64,000 bases of DNA from Thermoplasmata archaeon (GCA_021820525.1 JAKADM010000007.1:1-64000), one strand, 5' to 3'. Positions 1 through 9,221 are shown, counted from the stretch's first letter. Numbers and translations are program-made. Notes: generated from the sequence alone by a model not told the origin.

Positions 1-60
1 ATTTATGCTTGAAAATTAAACGGTTGTTTACCATGGAAAATGGGTAAAATAGATATGGCT

Positions 61-969
61 CTATGTTCCCGAATCCCTTAGAAGTTTAATGTTTTGTCTG
101 AACTTATGAAGAGTTCTTCCAAGATCATCAGTTTTTCCATATTTGAGCATGCAGGAAATTGTATAAAGAGGCTCAGCTGCCCTGTAGATCCTCATCCTTT
201 CCCTGTAATGGCTAATTCTTTCTTCCCTGATCCTGTCAGGCAACATTCTGATAACCACACTTTCAGGATAATCCACGGAAAGGGATGCAAGGTCAAAGGC
301 CATGTCTCCCGCACAGGATTCACCCCAGTCTATGATCCCGTTTATCCTGTTTCCATCATTGGATAAAACTATATTATCCCTGTAAAAATCGCCGTGAATA
401 AGGGTTATGTCCCTATCCATAATATTTTTTGAAGCGACTGAGAATTTTTCCTGAATCATATGAACATTTTCCCTATCCACATACTTGCTTAGAGTTTGTT
501 TAAATTCATCCAGTGTCCCCAAATATTTCTCAGTCCATTCGTATCTGTCGCTCACAGGCAGATCTATTTTCTGCAAATTTCTCAGGTCAAAATTTGATGT
601 GTAATTGAAATATTCATAAAAATCATGGATCAGGGCAGAACTCAAATCTTTTAACGAAGTGAGAGGAATACCCTTAATAAAAGCATAAATTTCCACTATT
701 TTTCCATCAAGGGGCATAATCCTATAATGAGGAACCTTAAATGGGAATCCCTTCAGGATCCATACAATATCTGATTCTTTGACCATGCTTTCAGAAGATC
801 TTCTGTCTCGCGGGAATTTTATTGCTATTTTTTCATTCCATATGAGAATCCTGCTATTCCATCCTGTTTCCACCAATCTGTATGGCCCATCTTTTTCTAT
901 TGGAATAAGGTTTTGGGCAGCTTCAATAAGTTCATTCTCTGTATATTCATTCCACCCTTCCCTCTCCAT
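61..969 (-). CDS. APH/choline kinase-like phosphotransferase
   Basis: This 302-residue protein has the aminoglycoside phosphotransferase/choline kinase fold. Seen: a likely ATP-binding lysine in IAIKFPR (about residue 51), the catalytic-loop motif HGDFYRDNI (192-200) and the metal-binding IIDWGE (212-217). Family members phosphorylate small hydroxylated molecules such as sugars, choline, homoserine or antibiotics; the substrate cannot be told here, and a resistance role should not be assumed. The ATG start is supported by a TATA-like box about 26 bases upstream, so the mRNA is probably leaderless. It is monocistronic and divergent from the NiCoT-like gene. Confidence 0.8.
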   Translation of the reverse strand: MEREGWNEYTENELIEAAQNLIPIEKDGPYRLVETGWNSRILIWNEKIAIKFPRDRRSSESMVKESDIVWILKGFPFKVPHYRIMPLDGKIVEIYAFIKGIPLTSLKDLSSALIHDFYEYFNYTSNFDLRNLQKIDLPVSDRYEWTEKYLGTLDEFKQTLSKYVDRENVHMIQEKFSVASKNIMDRDITLIHGDFYRDNIVLSNDGNRINGIIDWGESCAGDMAFDLASLSVDYPESVVIRMLPDRIREERISHYRERMRIYRAAEPLYTISCMLKYGKTDDLGRTLHKFRQNIKLLRDSGT

Positions 970-992
970 GCAATCTCATGTAATTTTCATAC

Positions 993-1004
993 AAAAATAA
1001 ATGC
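993..1004 (-). promoter_or_regulatory. TATA box of the phosphotransferase gene
   Basis: On the minus strand this reads gcatttattttt, centred about 26-29 bases before the ATG at 969. That spacing suggests transcription starts at or just before the start codon (leaderless). Inferred from spacing and composition only. Confidence 0.45.
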
Positions 1005-1128
1005 AACGTTTACGGTGACTTATTAATCAGGGTATAATTCATATTTCAAACTCACAATTTTTCCCACATATTTTCATTTCATGCGAATTCAACTGACACA
1101 AATTATAATATTTATAAACCTATACTTA

Positions 1129-1728
1129 ATGAAAATGTTTTCCTTTCAGGCTCTATTCATAGCAGTAATTTTACTGGGAACATTGCATATGATAGCCCCG
1201 GATCACTGGTTACCCCTATCAGCCATAGCAAGAAGATTCAAATATACGAGGTATAAAATTCAGGGCACAGCCACCATTCTTGGAGGCCTTCATTCTGGAA
1301 TATCAGTAATGGTAGGTTTGATAGCCTCCATTATAGACATTATTTTTATTTCATATTTCAGGAATGGCTTTTCACTTATTGGCGCCGTTCTTCTTCTTTC
1401 AGTTGCGATTTATTTCTTTGCAAATGGTTATAGGGAAAGCAGATCAGGCCATCTGGATGTTCAGGAAAATGGAACTGTAAAATCGGCCCTTGTTGTGAGT
1501 ATTTTCCCTGATTTTGCAGTAATACCTTTCATTATCCTTACGGTGGACCAGAATTTAATATCTGCAATGGAAATAATAGCTGCATTTATCCTTGCAAGTA
1601 TAGTATCCTTAAACGCAATGGCATACATCGGCACAAAAGGTCTGGCAAAGATAATCGAAAGAGTACCGCCATATTATATTGATTATTTGATGGGCCTTAT
1701 CCTTCTTTTTACCATACTGTTTGTCTGA
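1129..1728 (+). CDS. NiCoT-like polytopic membrane protein (possible Ni/Co transporter)
   Basis: About 200 residues with roughly six hydrophobic segments. Near the N-terminus is HMIAPDH, which fits the HX4DH signature that nickel/cobalt transporters of the NiCoT group carry in transmembrane helix II; a further GGLHSGIS follows. The family moves Ni2+ or Co2+ inward or outward. Here only the motif supports that, and the rest of the sequence is divergent, so the substrate is unproven. The ORF track starts at 1081, but a TATA-like stretch (aattataatatttataaa, 1101-1118) lies inside that extension. I therefore prefer the ATG at 1129 or 1135. The gene is monocistronic and convergent with the Nudix gene. 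Confidence 0.6.
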   Translation: MKMFSFQALFIAVILLGTLHMIAPDHWLPLSAIARRFKYTRYKIQGTATILGGLHSGISVMVGLIASIIDIIFISYFRNGFSLIGAVLLLSVAIYFFANGYRESRSGHLDVQENGTVKSALVVSIFPDFAVIPFIILTVDQNLISAMEIIAAFILASIVSLNAMAYIGTKGLAKIIERVPPYYIDYLMGLILLFTILFV

Positions 1729-1791
1729 TCCTATCCCTCAGTTTAAAATCATGATTTTTCTCAACTTGAAATTTTAATTTTAATTTTCAAA

Positions 1792-2223
1792 TTACTTTTT
1801 TTCAGAGCTTATTGAATTTATATATTCCATTGCCTTCTTAATAATCTCCTTCTGGTTAGGATATTTTAGCTGTGCCATGGCCTCATCATAGGAGAGCCAT
1901 TCATAACCCACGTGTTCATGTGAAATCTTAACAGGGGTTTCTCCCTGAACCTCTCCGAGAAACATTATGAGGTCTTTCCTTATATTTTCTCCATTGAAAT
2001 TGAAATAGTATTTTGTCCTTTCCTCAAAACCTGGAATGATCCTGCAATTTATACCTGCCTCCTCAAAGGTTTCTCTCTTCGCAGCCTGCGTGTTGTTCTC
2101 CCCCTCCTCCACATGGCCCTTTGGGAAGTCAAGGAAACCCTCCCTTCGTTTCAAAAATAGAAACATTATGTTACCTTCGGTCCTTTTAAATACTATAATT
2201 CCTGAACTTACTTCATTTCTCAT
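1792..2223 (-). CDS. Nudix hydrolase (Ap4A hydrolase type)
   Basis: A 143-residue single-domain Nudix hydrolase. The complete Nudix box GX5EX7REUXEEXGU is visible at about residues 36-58 (GHVEEGE ... RETFEEAGI), including the Mg2+-binding glutamates. The short N-terminal part (SSGIIVFKR) and the C-terminal YEWLSYDEA stretch resemble diadenosine tetraphosphate (Ap4A) hydrolases, which split Np4N dinucleotides and serve as housecleaning enzymes. The exact nucleotide substrate is inferred, not shown. It converges on the NiCoT-like gene, with a T-rich stretch between them, and stands alone. Confidence 0.85.
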   Translation of the reverse strand: MRNEVSSGIIVFKRTEGNIMFLFLKRREGFLDFPKGHVEEGENNTQAAKRETFEEAGINCRIIPGFEERTKYYFNFNGENIRKDLIMFLGEVQGETPVKISHEHVGYEWLSYDEAMAQLKYPNQKEIIKKAMEYINSISSEKK

Positions 2224-2288
2224 AGAGTATGTATTATTAAAACATATAAAATGTTAGACTATTTTCCCACACAGATATAAGTTTAATT

Positions 2289-3479
2289 TTAAGATGGCAC
2301 ACCCTTTCCTGAAAGATTGCCCAGATATGTATAGGCAACAAGGAATGCTATTATGGAAAGGGCAGATAAAGCATACATGGCATAAGTTTCATGTGTACTG
2401 AAGATCTGAAGCAATCCTATTCCGAGAAAGAGTGAAACCGGACTTACTATGTTGTATATGAAAGAGTTTATACCGAAATATTCCCCTCTTTTGTCCTCTG
2501 GCGCAATTTTTGAAATTATGGAACTGGATACAGGCGACATTAAATTTTCCCCAACCGTCAAAATTATTATGGCTGACGCAAGCAAGAAAATATTGGCTGT
2601 CAATGAGAATATGAGAAAGGCAAGGGAATAGAAAAGTATGCCTGCTGAGAATATCCTATGGTCTGTGTATTTTACAGCAAACTTTGTGATGCTTGATTGA
2701 AAGAAAACAACAACTGCAGTGTTGATTGAATAAAGTATTGTTATTAAAAAAGGACTGAGTAACCACTGTGTTTTCAGATAAAGGGGCATGGCAGGGGTTT
2801 CATACTGGTTGGCTATGGCAAAGCATACCCCAATCAAAAGTGAAACAGATATAATCCTACCGTAGCCGCTTCCCCTTATAATTGAAACTTTATCATCAAT
2901 TCCAGCCTGTTTAGTTTTTCCAGTTTCTTCAAAGAAAACATAGAAAAGGGTCATTTGGGCCAGGGAGCCTATAATTGGAGCAATAAAGAAAAGGGAATAG
3001 GAAAAAGTTGAAGCAAGGCCTGAACAGATCAACCCTATGCCAATCCCAACATTTGCCCAAATTCTCATCACCGAAAAATATTTCGTTCTTTCTCCTTCAA
3101 GGCTCAGATCAGATATTATGGTATTTTTCAGTGTGCCTTCAAATCCTGATAGGTAGGAGGAAAGAGTTAGCATTATGAAAATCAGGTATATGCTCAGATT
3201 GAAACTTACTGAAAGGTAAAGAATGGAGTAAACAATGAACATGAAAAATGGAATTATATAGGAGAATCTGAACCTGCCCAGTATATCAATGAGTTTTCCT
3301 GATTTCCTCTGAAGTGGTGAGGAAATAATATTGGAAAGAACAATAATTATACCAATGTCAATGAAATTGTACCCTCTGGTATTGAGATAAAGAGATAGCA
3401 ATATCCAGAGAGGATATTTGGAAAATCCGTTTATTACAGAATCAATAACCAAAAGATTCATCTGCTTCTTGAGTTTCAT
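2289..3479 (-). CDS. MFS transporter
   Basis: A 396-residue protein with about twelve hydrophobic segments and a larger polar loop in the middle (around TGKTKQAGIDDK), the usual 6+6 layout of the major facilitator superfamily. A loop between helices 2 and 3 has GKLIDILGRFR, a form of the MFS signature G-X3-D-X-X-GRR. A repeat-like APEDKRGEYFGI in the second half matches the equivalent loop of drug and sugar exporters. The substrate is unknown. The ATG start follows many MFS proteins in having a short polar N-terminus (MKLKKQ). Monocistronic; the next 425 bases upstream hold no gene. Confidence 0.85.
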   Translation of the reverse strand: MKLKKQMNLLVIDSVINGFSKYPLWILLSLYLNTRGYNFIDIGIIIVLSNIISSPLQRKSGKLIDILGRFRFSYIIPFFMFIVYSILYLSVSFNLSIYLIFIMLTLSSYLSGFEGTLKNTIISDLSLEGERTKYFSVMRIWANVGIGIGLICSGLASTFSYSLFFIAPIIGSLAQMTLFYVFFEETGKTKQAGIDDKVSIIRGSGYGRIISVSLLIGVCFAIANQYETPAMPLYLKTQWLLSPFLITILYSINTAVVVFFQSSITKFAVKYTDHRIFSAGILFYSLAFLIFSLTANIFLLASAIIILTVGENLMSPVSSSIISKIAPEDKRGEYFGINSFIYNIVSPVSLFLGIGLLQIFSTHETYAMYALSALSIIAFLVAYTYLGNLSGKGVPS

Positions 3480-3904
3480 AAAAATTCTTCCGGTTTAATT
3501 TCACAAATTATGCAATCATAATATTACATTTTCTGGCGGAAAATTTCATAATAATCCATCAACATATGAGATGAATTGCCAATCATTTCCCATATTGCAC
3601 AAACCCATATGTTTGACCAGAAAGAATGCAGTAAAATTTATCTTTATAAGGAAAATCATAACCTCCAAACATCACTTTTGCTATCTATGGCTATGGCATT
3701 TGCATAAATTTTTTCAAATATTTTTAAGAGGTTTGGCATGAATATCGCGGAACAAATCATGTGTTTATCATATTTATGTTTTTCGCATGGAAGAACAATG
3801 GACAATCTAAAAAATCATCTGTTTGCATCTGTTGTTCTGTTCTCTTCTATTTGAGATAAGTTTCGATTCAAAATGAATATAAGGGTTTATGCATACAGAT
3901 ACCC
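3480..3904. other. Intergenic region with divergent promoters
   Basis: 425 bases between the divergently transcribed MFS gene and pgk. I see no ORF with coding character, no tRNA-like fold and no repeat array. Its right end carries the pgk TATA box. Nothing else recognised. Confidence 0.5.
3875..3884 (+). promoter_or_regulatory. TATA box of pgk
   Basis: gaatataagg centred about 26 bases before the pgk ATG at 3905. This is the spacing expected for a leaderless archaeal transcript, and it supports the chosen start. Confidence 0.5.
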
Positions 3905-5179
3905 ATGGAAGGGAATCAGCAGGATTTCTTTAATCTGGACGACTTTGATCTGAGAGGAAAACGTGTGTTGCTGAGGCTTGACCTCAACTCTCCAATCCAT
4001 CCCATAACCGGAGAAATAATGAGTGATACTAGGTTTCATTCCCATGTAAAGACAATTAACAGGTTGAAGGATTCTAAGGTCATAATACTGGCCCATCAGA
4101 GCAGGCCTGGAAAATATGATTTTGTATCTTTAAAAGAACACGCCAGGGTACTTCAAAAAATTCTTGGAAAAAGCGTAAAATTTGTGGATTCCCTGTTCGG
4201 TTCAGAAGTTCTTCAACATATTGAGAAAATGAAAAATGGGGAAATACTCATGCTTGAGAACACCCGTTTTTATTCTGAAGATGTGGTTCTTGATACATCA
4301 GATTTTGAAACCATGGAAAAAACAAATTTTGTAAAAACACTTTCATCGGTCTGTGATTATTTTGTAAATGATGCCTTTCCGGCAATACATAGGAACCAGA
4401 CATCCCTGACTGGATTCACAAGGCTTATGCCAAACATTGCAGGCCACCTGATTCACACGGAAATATCAGCGTTAAATGAATTTCTCACAGGACGAAAGGG
4501 GAAAAAGATTGCCATACTTGCAGGTTCCAAGATTGAGGATTCCATAGCTGTTTCAAAATCATTCCTGAATAAGGGAATTACGGATGAAATTATTGTTGGG
4601 GGCGTTGTGGCAAACGCCTTCATGTGGGCGGATGGGAAGGACATTGGAAAGAAGAACAGGGACTTCATCATAAAAAATAATAAAAAATACGAATCTTTGA
4701 TTAAAACATGCACTGAACTCATAGAGAAGTACAGGGAAAAAATTGTCCTGCCTGAAGATTTCATATTAAATCCGTCCAGGACAAGAATACACTGCAAGGA
4801 GGAAGTGCCTGAGGATCAGATACTTGCCGACATCGGGCCGGATACAATTGCCACATTCTCTGAAAAAATAAGGGAGGCTGACGCCATATTTATCAATGGC
4901 CCAATGGGAATGTATGAGCTGGAAGATTATAGCAGTGGAACCTATGAAATATTGAAGGAAGTTGCAAGTTCGGGCGCTATGAAAATAGCTGGCGGGGGCC
5001 ACACCATATCGGCAATAGAGGCATTGAAACTGGAAGATCATTTCAACCATATTTCAACGGGTGGAGGTGCATTAATAAGCTATTTATCAGGTGAACCAAT
5101 GCCAGTTATAGAAGCCTTAAGGCTCAGCAAGAGTATGTTTCATGGGGATGATTTAAATGGAAAACGGCAATCAGATTGA
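3905..5179 (+). CDS. pgk: Phosphoglycerate kinase
   Basis: Phosphoglycerate kinase (424 residues) converts 1,3-bisphosphoglycerate and ADP to 3-phosphoglycerate and ATP in the lower glycolytic/gluconeogenic route. Seen: the N-terminal substrate loop VLLRLDLNSPI (about 21-31), DTRFHSHVKTI, the basic-patch GHLIHTEI region, and nucleotide-binding glycine motifs AGGGHTISAIE and STGGGALISYL near the C-terminus. Length fits archaeal PGKs. It overlaps the prefoldin gene by 23 bases, so pgk, pfdA and ftsY are probably one transcript starting at the TATA box above. The sugar kinase thus sits with protein-biogenesis genes, a location kept in some archaea. Confidence 0.97.
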   Translation: MEGNQQDFFNLDDFDLRGKRVLLRLDLNSPIHPITGEIMSDTRFHSHVKTINRLKDSKVIILAHQSRPGKYDFVSLKEHARVLQKILGKSVKFVDSLFGSEVLQHIEKMKNGEILMLENTRFYSEDVVLDTSDFETMEKTNFVKTLSSVCDYFVNDAFPAIHRNQTSLTGFTRLMPNIAGHLIHTEISALNEFLTGRKGKKIAILAGSKIEDSIAVSKSFLNKGITDEIIVGGVVANAFMWADGKDIGKKNRDFIIKNNKKYESLIKTCTELIEKYREKIVLPEDFILNPSRTRIHCKEEVPEDQILADIGPDTIATFSEKIREADAIFINGPMGMYELEDYSSGTYEILKEVASSGAMKIAGGGHTISAIEALKLEDHFNHISTGGGALISYLSGEPMPVIEALRLSKSMFHGDDLNGKRQSD

Positions 5180-5567
5180 ACAGGAACTGGAGTTTCTCCA
5201 GTCCTATATAGACGCATCAGAAAAACAGATCACAATTTTGACTCAGGGCATGGAGGATTATGGCAAGGCCCTTGCCGTACTGCAGTCAAGAGAGATCGGG
5301 CAGTCTTCAGAGACTTTAATCTCCCTTGGAGGAGGAGTATTTGCGAAGGGGAAGGTTGAGAATTCAGGGAATGTTCTTGTCGCAATAGGTTCTGATCTAT
5401 TCATTGAAGAGGATTCAACCAGGACTGAACTCAGACTCAGGGCACAGATTGAGGATGTAAGAAAATCCATAGAAAATATTAACAACCAGAGAACTGAGGC
5501 CATAAGAAGGTACCAGGCAATTATATCCGCAATAAACAGTGCTGGAAACAATTCAAGAAAAGAGTAA
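5157..5567 (+). CDS. pfdA: Prefoldin alpha subunit
   Basis: 136 residues. Prefoldin is the hexameric (two alpha, four beta) jellyfish-shaped chaperone that passes unfolded proteins to the thermosome. Seen: an N-terminal coiled-coil helix (about 1-50), a central beta-hairpin region with SLGGGVFAKGKV and NVLVAIGSDLFIE (about 63-93), and a C-terminal coiled coil (about 95-130), exactly the alpha-subunit plan with two hairpins. It begins inside the 3' end of pgk and its stop lies one base before the ftsY start, so translation of all three genes is probably coupled. Confidence 0.95.
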   Translation: MENGNQIEQELEFLQSYIDASEKQITILTQGMEDYGKALAVLQSREIGQSSETLISLGGGVFAKGKVENSGNVLVAIGSDLFIEEDSTRTELRLRAQIEDVRKSIENINNQRTEAIRRYQAIISAINSAGNNSRKE

Positions 5568-5568
5568 T

Positions 5569-6429
5569 ATGTCCCTGAAGGATAGGTTAAAATCGTTTTT
5601 CAGAGGCAGTTCAGATCTGCTAAAAATCGATGACCTTGCAGATGAGTTCTTCAATATTCTTCTGGAATCCGATGTCAGCCTTGAGACAGCTGAATATATA
5701 TTGAATGAGTTCAGAAAGATGGGGTCGGAAAAGAAGAGGGTCAGGAGAGAAGATGCCATAGGGATGCTCAAGGTAATCCTTAAAAAAATTCTTGATGGTG
5801 CAAAGACGGATTTCAACATACTTGGCCAGACAAAGAAGCCTTTTATTATTCTTTTTATTGGAATAAATGGAACTGGAAAAACAACAACGGTCGCAAAGGT
5901 TTCCAATTATCTTCTGAACCATGGAAAAACAGTTGCCCTTGGGGCATCTGACACCTTCAGGGCAGGTGCCATAGAACAGCTGAAAATACATGGGGAAAAT
6001 CTCGGTGTAAGAGTCATTTACCAGGGAATGGGAAGCGATCCTTCAGCCGTCGCATTTGATACAATCGAGCATGCAAGGGCAAGAAACCTTGATTATGCAA
6101 TTATAGATACTGCTGGAAGGATGCAAACCAACAGGAACCTCATGGAAGAAATGAAGAAAATAAAGAGGATATCCAAACCCGATCTCACAATTCTCACTGT
6201 GGATGCACTTGCGGCAAACGATGCCATTGAGCAGGCAGCAACCTTCAAGAAAGAGATTGGATTTGACGGGTTGATTGTGAACAAGCTTGATACAGATGCC
6301 AGAGGGGGCTCCATATTCTCCATTGCCCATCAGTTTAGAAAGCCCATATATTTTTTGGGAACGGGCCAGAACCTTGATGATCTTGTTCCCTACGACCCGG
6401 ATTTCATAATAAATAAGATATTTTCATGA
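5569..6429 (+). CDS. ftsY: Signal recognition particle receptor FtsY
   Basis: FtsY is the membrane-associated SRP GTPase that docks ribosome-SRP complexes at the Sec translocon. This 286-residue form is short, keeping only the N and G domains with no long acidic A domain, as in many archaea. Seen: P-loop GINGTGKTTTVAK (about 98-110), DTFRAGAIEQL (the SRP-GTPase insertion box), DTAGRM (G3), and NKLDTDARGG (G4 and closing loop). The ORF track begins at 5539 within pfdA. I take the ATG at 5569 (MSLKDRLKSFF), directly after the pfdA stop. Its 3' end overlaps the convergent XRE regulator by six bases. Confidence 0.96.
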   Translation: MSLKDRLKSFFRGSSDLLKIDDLADEFFNILLESDVSLETAEYILNEFRKMGSEKKRVRREDAIGMLKVILKKILDGAKTDFNILGQTKKPFIILFIGINGTGKTTTVAKVSNYLLNHGKTVALGASDTFRAGAIEQLKIHGENLGVRVIYQGMGSDPSAVAFDTIEHARARNLDYAIIDTAGRMQTNRNLMEEMKKIKRISKPDLTILTVDALAANDAIEQAATFKKEIGFDGLIVNKLDTDARGGSIFSIAHQFRKPIYFLGTGQNLDDLVPYDPDFIINKIFS

Positions 6430-7104
6430 CTGATTTATCTGGGACATTATTTTTGCAATCTCCAATGGCGGGAGTTCTGTGGTTATGAGTGGTATATTTT
6501 CTACATCGGAAAGCTTTATGGCAAGTTCGTCCACTCTGTCCGCCTGGATATATACAACTGCTGCTGGTTTAAGGGGATGAACCCTGATGGCAATCATGGG
6601 GCTCCTGCCCATTTTAACTTCTGTGAAAAAGATCACTCTCTGGCTGGACCAGCCGTATAGAAGGCTATATTCAGAATATGAAAAGGAAAGTATGGCCTTG
6701 ACACCATTCACAATGGTGTATCCCCTTACATATCTGTTCAGATCAGCTGAGGATGTTGCCTTTCCCTGTATCTTGCTTATTACCGTTTTGAGGTTAACGT
6801 CCCTGTGGTAATCCCCTATGTCTATGAGTGCTTCGTAGGGAACGCCAGAATTGTATCTTCTCAGTATGGAGCCCCCGTGTTCCTTTTCTATGGCAATCAG
6901 AGCATATACAAATTTTCTTATAGTTGCTATTCCCGGGGATTTTCTTCTTCCCGATTCATAATCTGTGATCATTGAGAGCGGCACATCCATCTCTCTGGCA
7001 AGTTCCGTTTTTGAAATTAAGAATTCCTCCCTCCACTTTTGCAGAGTCTTTCCAAAATTCTCTGAAAGGGCAATTTCACCGGCAATCTTTTCTTCAATAT
7101 CCAT
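6424..7104 (-). CDS. XRE-family helix-turn-helix regulator (COG1709-like)
   Basis: 226 residues: an N-terminal helix, an XRE-type helix-turn-helix (about 20-75, with LISKTELAREMDVPLSMITDYESGRR), then a conserved alpha/beta domain of about 140 residues ending in VHPLKPAAVVYIQ and LPLITTELPP-like text. This layout matches an archaeal family of predicted transcription regulators (COG1709, from memory). The ligand of the C-terminal domain is unknown. The ORF track starts at 7122, but a TATA-like ttttttatac at 7125-7134 would then lie too close. The ATG at 7104 (MDIEEKIAG) is 26 bases from it and is preferred. It may autoregulate; I see no operator. Confidence 0.8.
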   Translation of the reverse strand: MDIEEKIAGEIALSENFGKTLQKWREEFLISKTELAREMDVPLSMITDYESGRRKSPGIATIRKFVYALIAIEKEHGGSILRRYNSGVPYEALIDIGDYHRDVNLKTVISKIQGKATSSADLNRYVRGYTIVNGVKAILSFSYSEYSLLYGWSSQRVIFFTEVKMGRSPMIAIRVHPLKPAAVVYIQADRVDELAIKLSDVENIPLITTELPPLEIAKIMSQINQS

Positions 7105-7160
7105 TAATTTGTTAAGAAACAAAAGTATAAAAAATTGACGAAATGGGTTTCGTCATATGC

Positions 7161-8012
7161 TTAAATTTTCTGGCCGTGCAGCATGGATCTCATTAAGAGG
7201 CTTATGTGGCCTGCTTCCTGCATTCTTCTGAAAGAATACTGGACCCATTTTTTTCCAAAGGGTATATATGCGAATACTGTTTCTCCCTTTTTCTGAAGGT
7301 CAACCAGGTACTGGTTCCTTATACCATTGAGCATGGCATACCACACATCTTTCTTCCTTTCCCTGTTTATCTCCCTTGCCCTTTCGATTATCTTATCGTC
7401 ATGGCTCGCAATCATAAATCGTGGTGAATTGTCGAACAGATACTGCATAATTTCAATATAATTTTTATCAATCTCTGCCTTTGTTTTATATGCCACATTG
7501 TCTGGTTCTGTATAGGCACCCTTTACCAGTCTTATGGTACCATCCTTTTCTGTGACCTTTTTTACATCATCCATGGTTCTTCTCAAATATGCCTGCATAC
7601 AGAGGCCCGTATTTTTGTTGGGAAGCTGGGACATATATAGCTCAATGGTGCTGTCTACAAGTTCTGATTCCTCCATGTCAACCCACACAAAGATGTCCTT
7701 CTCCCCTGCAAGCCTGACAATTTCGGCATAGTTCTTTTTGGCCATGTCAGGGCTTACAGAAAGACCTATCTGCGTTGGTTTTACTGAAATCTGGGTGAGT
7801 CTGTCCCCTTTCTCCACCCTCTTCAGGATTTCCCTGTAACTGTCCATTGCATCCTTTATATCTTCCTGCGAGGTCAGGGCTTCACCAAGATAGTTCATTA
7901 TGGCCCCTATGCCAAGCCTGTTAAATCTCCTGCCCCTCTCCATAACATCGCTTACCGTGGGGCCTGCTATCCATCTTCCTGCAACAAGTTTTTCCATAAA
8001 GCCATTGAGCAT
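7161..8012 (-). CDS. Proline dehydrogenase
   Basis: A single-domain FAD-dependent proline dehydrogenase (283 residues) that oxidises proline to pyrroline-5-carboxylate and passes electrons to a quinone. Seen: the barrel motifs ISVKPTQIG, VWVDMEES, QAYLRRT (140-146), RLVKGAY (161-167), a HD pair (about 204) and the substrate-binding YSFRRMQEAGH near the C-terminus. These match the PutA/PRODH family. No P5C dehydrogenase is adjacent. The product would feed electrons to the membrane quinone pool that the cytochrome bd genes in this window also use (inference). Monocistronic. Confidence 0.9.
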   Translation of the reverse strand: MLNGFMEKLVAGRWIAGPTVSDVMERGRRFNRLGIGAIMNYLGEALTSQEDIKDAMDSYREILKRVEKGDRLTQISVKPTQIGLSVSPDMAKKNYAEIVRLAGEKDIFVWVDMEESELVDSTIELYMSQLPNKNTGLCMQAYLRRTMDDVKKVTEKDGTIRLVKGAYTEPDNVAYKTKAEIDKNYIEIMQYLFDNSPRFMIASHDDKIIERAREINRERKKDVWYAMLNGIRNQYLVDLQKKGETVFAYIPFGKKWVQYSFRRMQEAGHISLLMRSMLHGQKI

Positions 8013-8111
8013 ATAACTTCATTGGGAGCATGGCATCCGGTAATTTATCCTTTTATTTTCCTTATATGGGGAGATTTCATAAAATGGAATGGGAAACACT
8101 TAACATAGGAT

Positions 8112-8507
8112 ATGGATTTACCAACAGTGAATGAGAAAATATATCCCTATCTGCTCATATTATCTGCATTATCCCTGTCTGTTGGAGGGTATTCCCTTTA
8201 CGCAGGAAAACTTGTACCTGTTTTCCTCACCTATCTTACAATTTTTGCCCTGGCTGTAATCCTTATCCTGGCATTTTTAATGATGAAAAAAATGAATTAT
8301 AAACTCAAAGTTGCCGGCCTGATTCTTGGCATTCTTGGAATTGCACTTTCACTGAACCCTTCCCATATTTCTGCCCTTCTAAACATCGGAAAAAGCCCCT
8401 TTCTCACCATTGCTGATATCACAATGATAACTGGTTTTTTCCTATTTCCAGGAATATATATAGTGTTGTTTTTCTATGAGGCAGTTAATGGGGGCGATAA
8501 ATATTAA
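8112..8507 (+). CDS. Small four-helix membrane protein, unknown function
   Basis: 131 residues with about four transmembrane segments (starting near residues 12, 32, 65 and 100) and little else; the polar parts are a short N-terminus (MDLPTVNEKIYPY), a lysine-rich MMKKMNYKLK turn and an acidic C-terminal tail. I do not recognise the family. The start is an ATG about 28 bases after a ttcataaaat TATA-like box. Its last 20 bases overlap the nucleotidyltransferase, which suggests co-expression and perhaps a link to a membrane glycan or lipid step, but this rests only on position. Confidence 0.65.
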   Translation: MDLPTVNEKIYPYLLILSALSLSVGGYSLYAGKLVPVFLTYLTIFALAVILILAFLMMKKMNYKLKVAGLILGILGIALSLNPSHISALLNIGKSPFLTIADITMITGFFLFPGIYIVLFFYEAVNGGDKY

Positions 8508-9216
8508 CGGCCTGATTACTGCCGCCGGACTGGGAACAAGGTCAGGGCTTGATGGGAAGTTCAGAAAGGAGATGCTTGCGCTCTATGATTATAGAGAGGG
8601 AAGGCTTGTACTGAGGCCAATAATCGACATGGTAATTTTCAGGATGTGGAATGCTGGCGTAAAAAATATAGGAATTGTATTGAATAGGAATGATGGAATC
8701 ACGGGTGAATATGTAAAAAGGGAATATCCAGATATTGAAATTTTTTATCAGGAGAAGCCCAGCGGTTTCGGAGACGCCATTTTCTGTGGAAGGGAAATGC
8801 TTGATAAAAGTTGCATTGTCAATGCAGGGGATGGCCTGATCCTCGATCCAGCTTATTATGTAAGGATGACAGGAAGCAGGGAATCAAGATTGACACTCTT
8901 TGAGGTTGAAAATCCGTCAAGGTATGGAAATGCCATGATAGATGAAGAAAGGAAAATGGTCATAGAGGTCAGGGAAAAGCCTGAAAAGCCACTCTCAAGG
9001 TATGCCTTGGCCGCCATTTACTTTTTTAGAGAACCCTTCAAGGAATATGTATCAACATCACGCACAGAATTTACAGAATACATACAGAATGCAATTTCAT
9101 CAGGTTATCCCCTGAGTTATAGCATCATAGATAAAAGGGAATGGATTAGCGTTGGAAATGTTGAAAAATATGTAGAATGTGTTGAAAAAACTTATAAATA
9201 TTTTAAAAAAGATTAG
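8488..9216 (+). CDS. Sugar-phosphate nucleotidyltransferase (GalU-like)
   Basis: About 242 residues of the NTP-transferase (GT-A-like) fold, which joins a sugar-1-phosphate to an NTP. Seen: the nucleotide loop LITAAGLGTRSG with an FRKEMLAL substrate segment, EKPSGFGDAIFCG (base-binding), and NAGDGLIL where the metal aspartate normally sits (usually GDD/GDN). This arrangement looks like UTP-glucose-1-phosphate uridylyltransferase, but the protein is shorter and lacks a hexapeptide domain. The product sugar nucleotide is not determined. The track start is 8476; the ATG at 8488 places the loop at the usual distance. Overlaps the membrane protein gene upstream. Confidence 0.82.
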   Translation: MGAININGLITAAGLGTRSGLDGKFRKEMLALYDYREGRLVLRPIIDMVIFRMWNAGVKNIGIVLNRNDGITGEYVKREYPDIEIFYQEKPSGFGDAIFCGREMLDKSCIVNAGDGLILDPAYYVRMTGSRESRLTLFEVENPSRYGNAMIDEERKMVIEVREKPEKPLSRYALAAIYFFREPFKEYVSTSRTEFTEYIQNAISSGYPLSYSIIDKREWISVGNVEKYVECVEKTYKYFKKD

Positions 9217-9221
9217 AAATT

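Noticed and set aside
61-969. Antibiotic resistance gene (APH)
   Set aside because: The kinase fold is shared by many metabolic enzymes; nothing here points to an aminoglycoside substrate.
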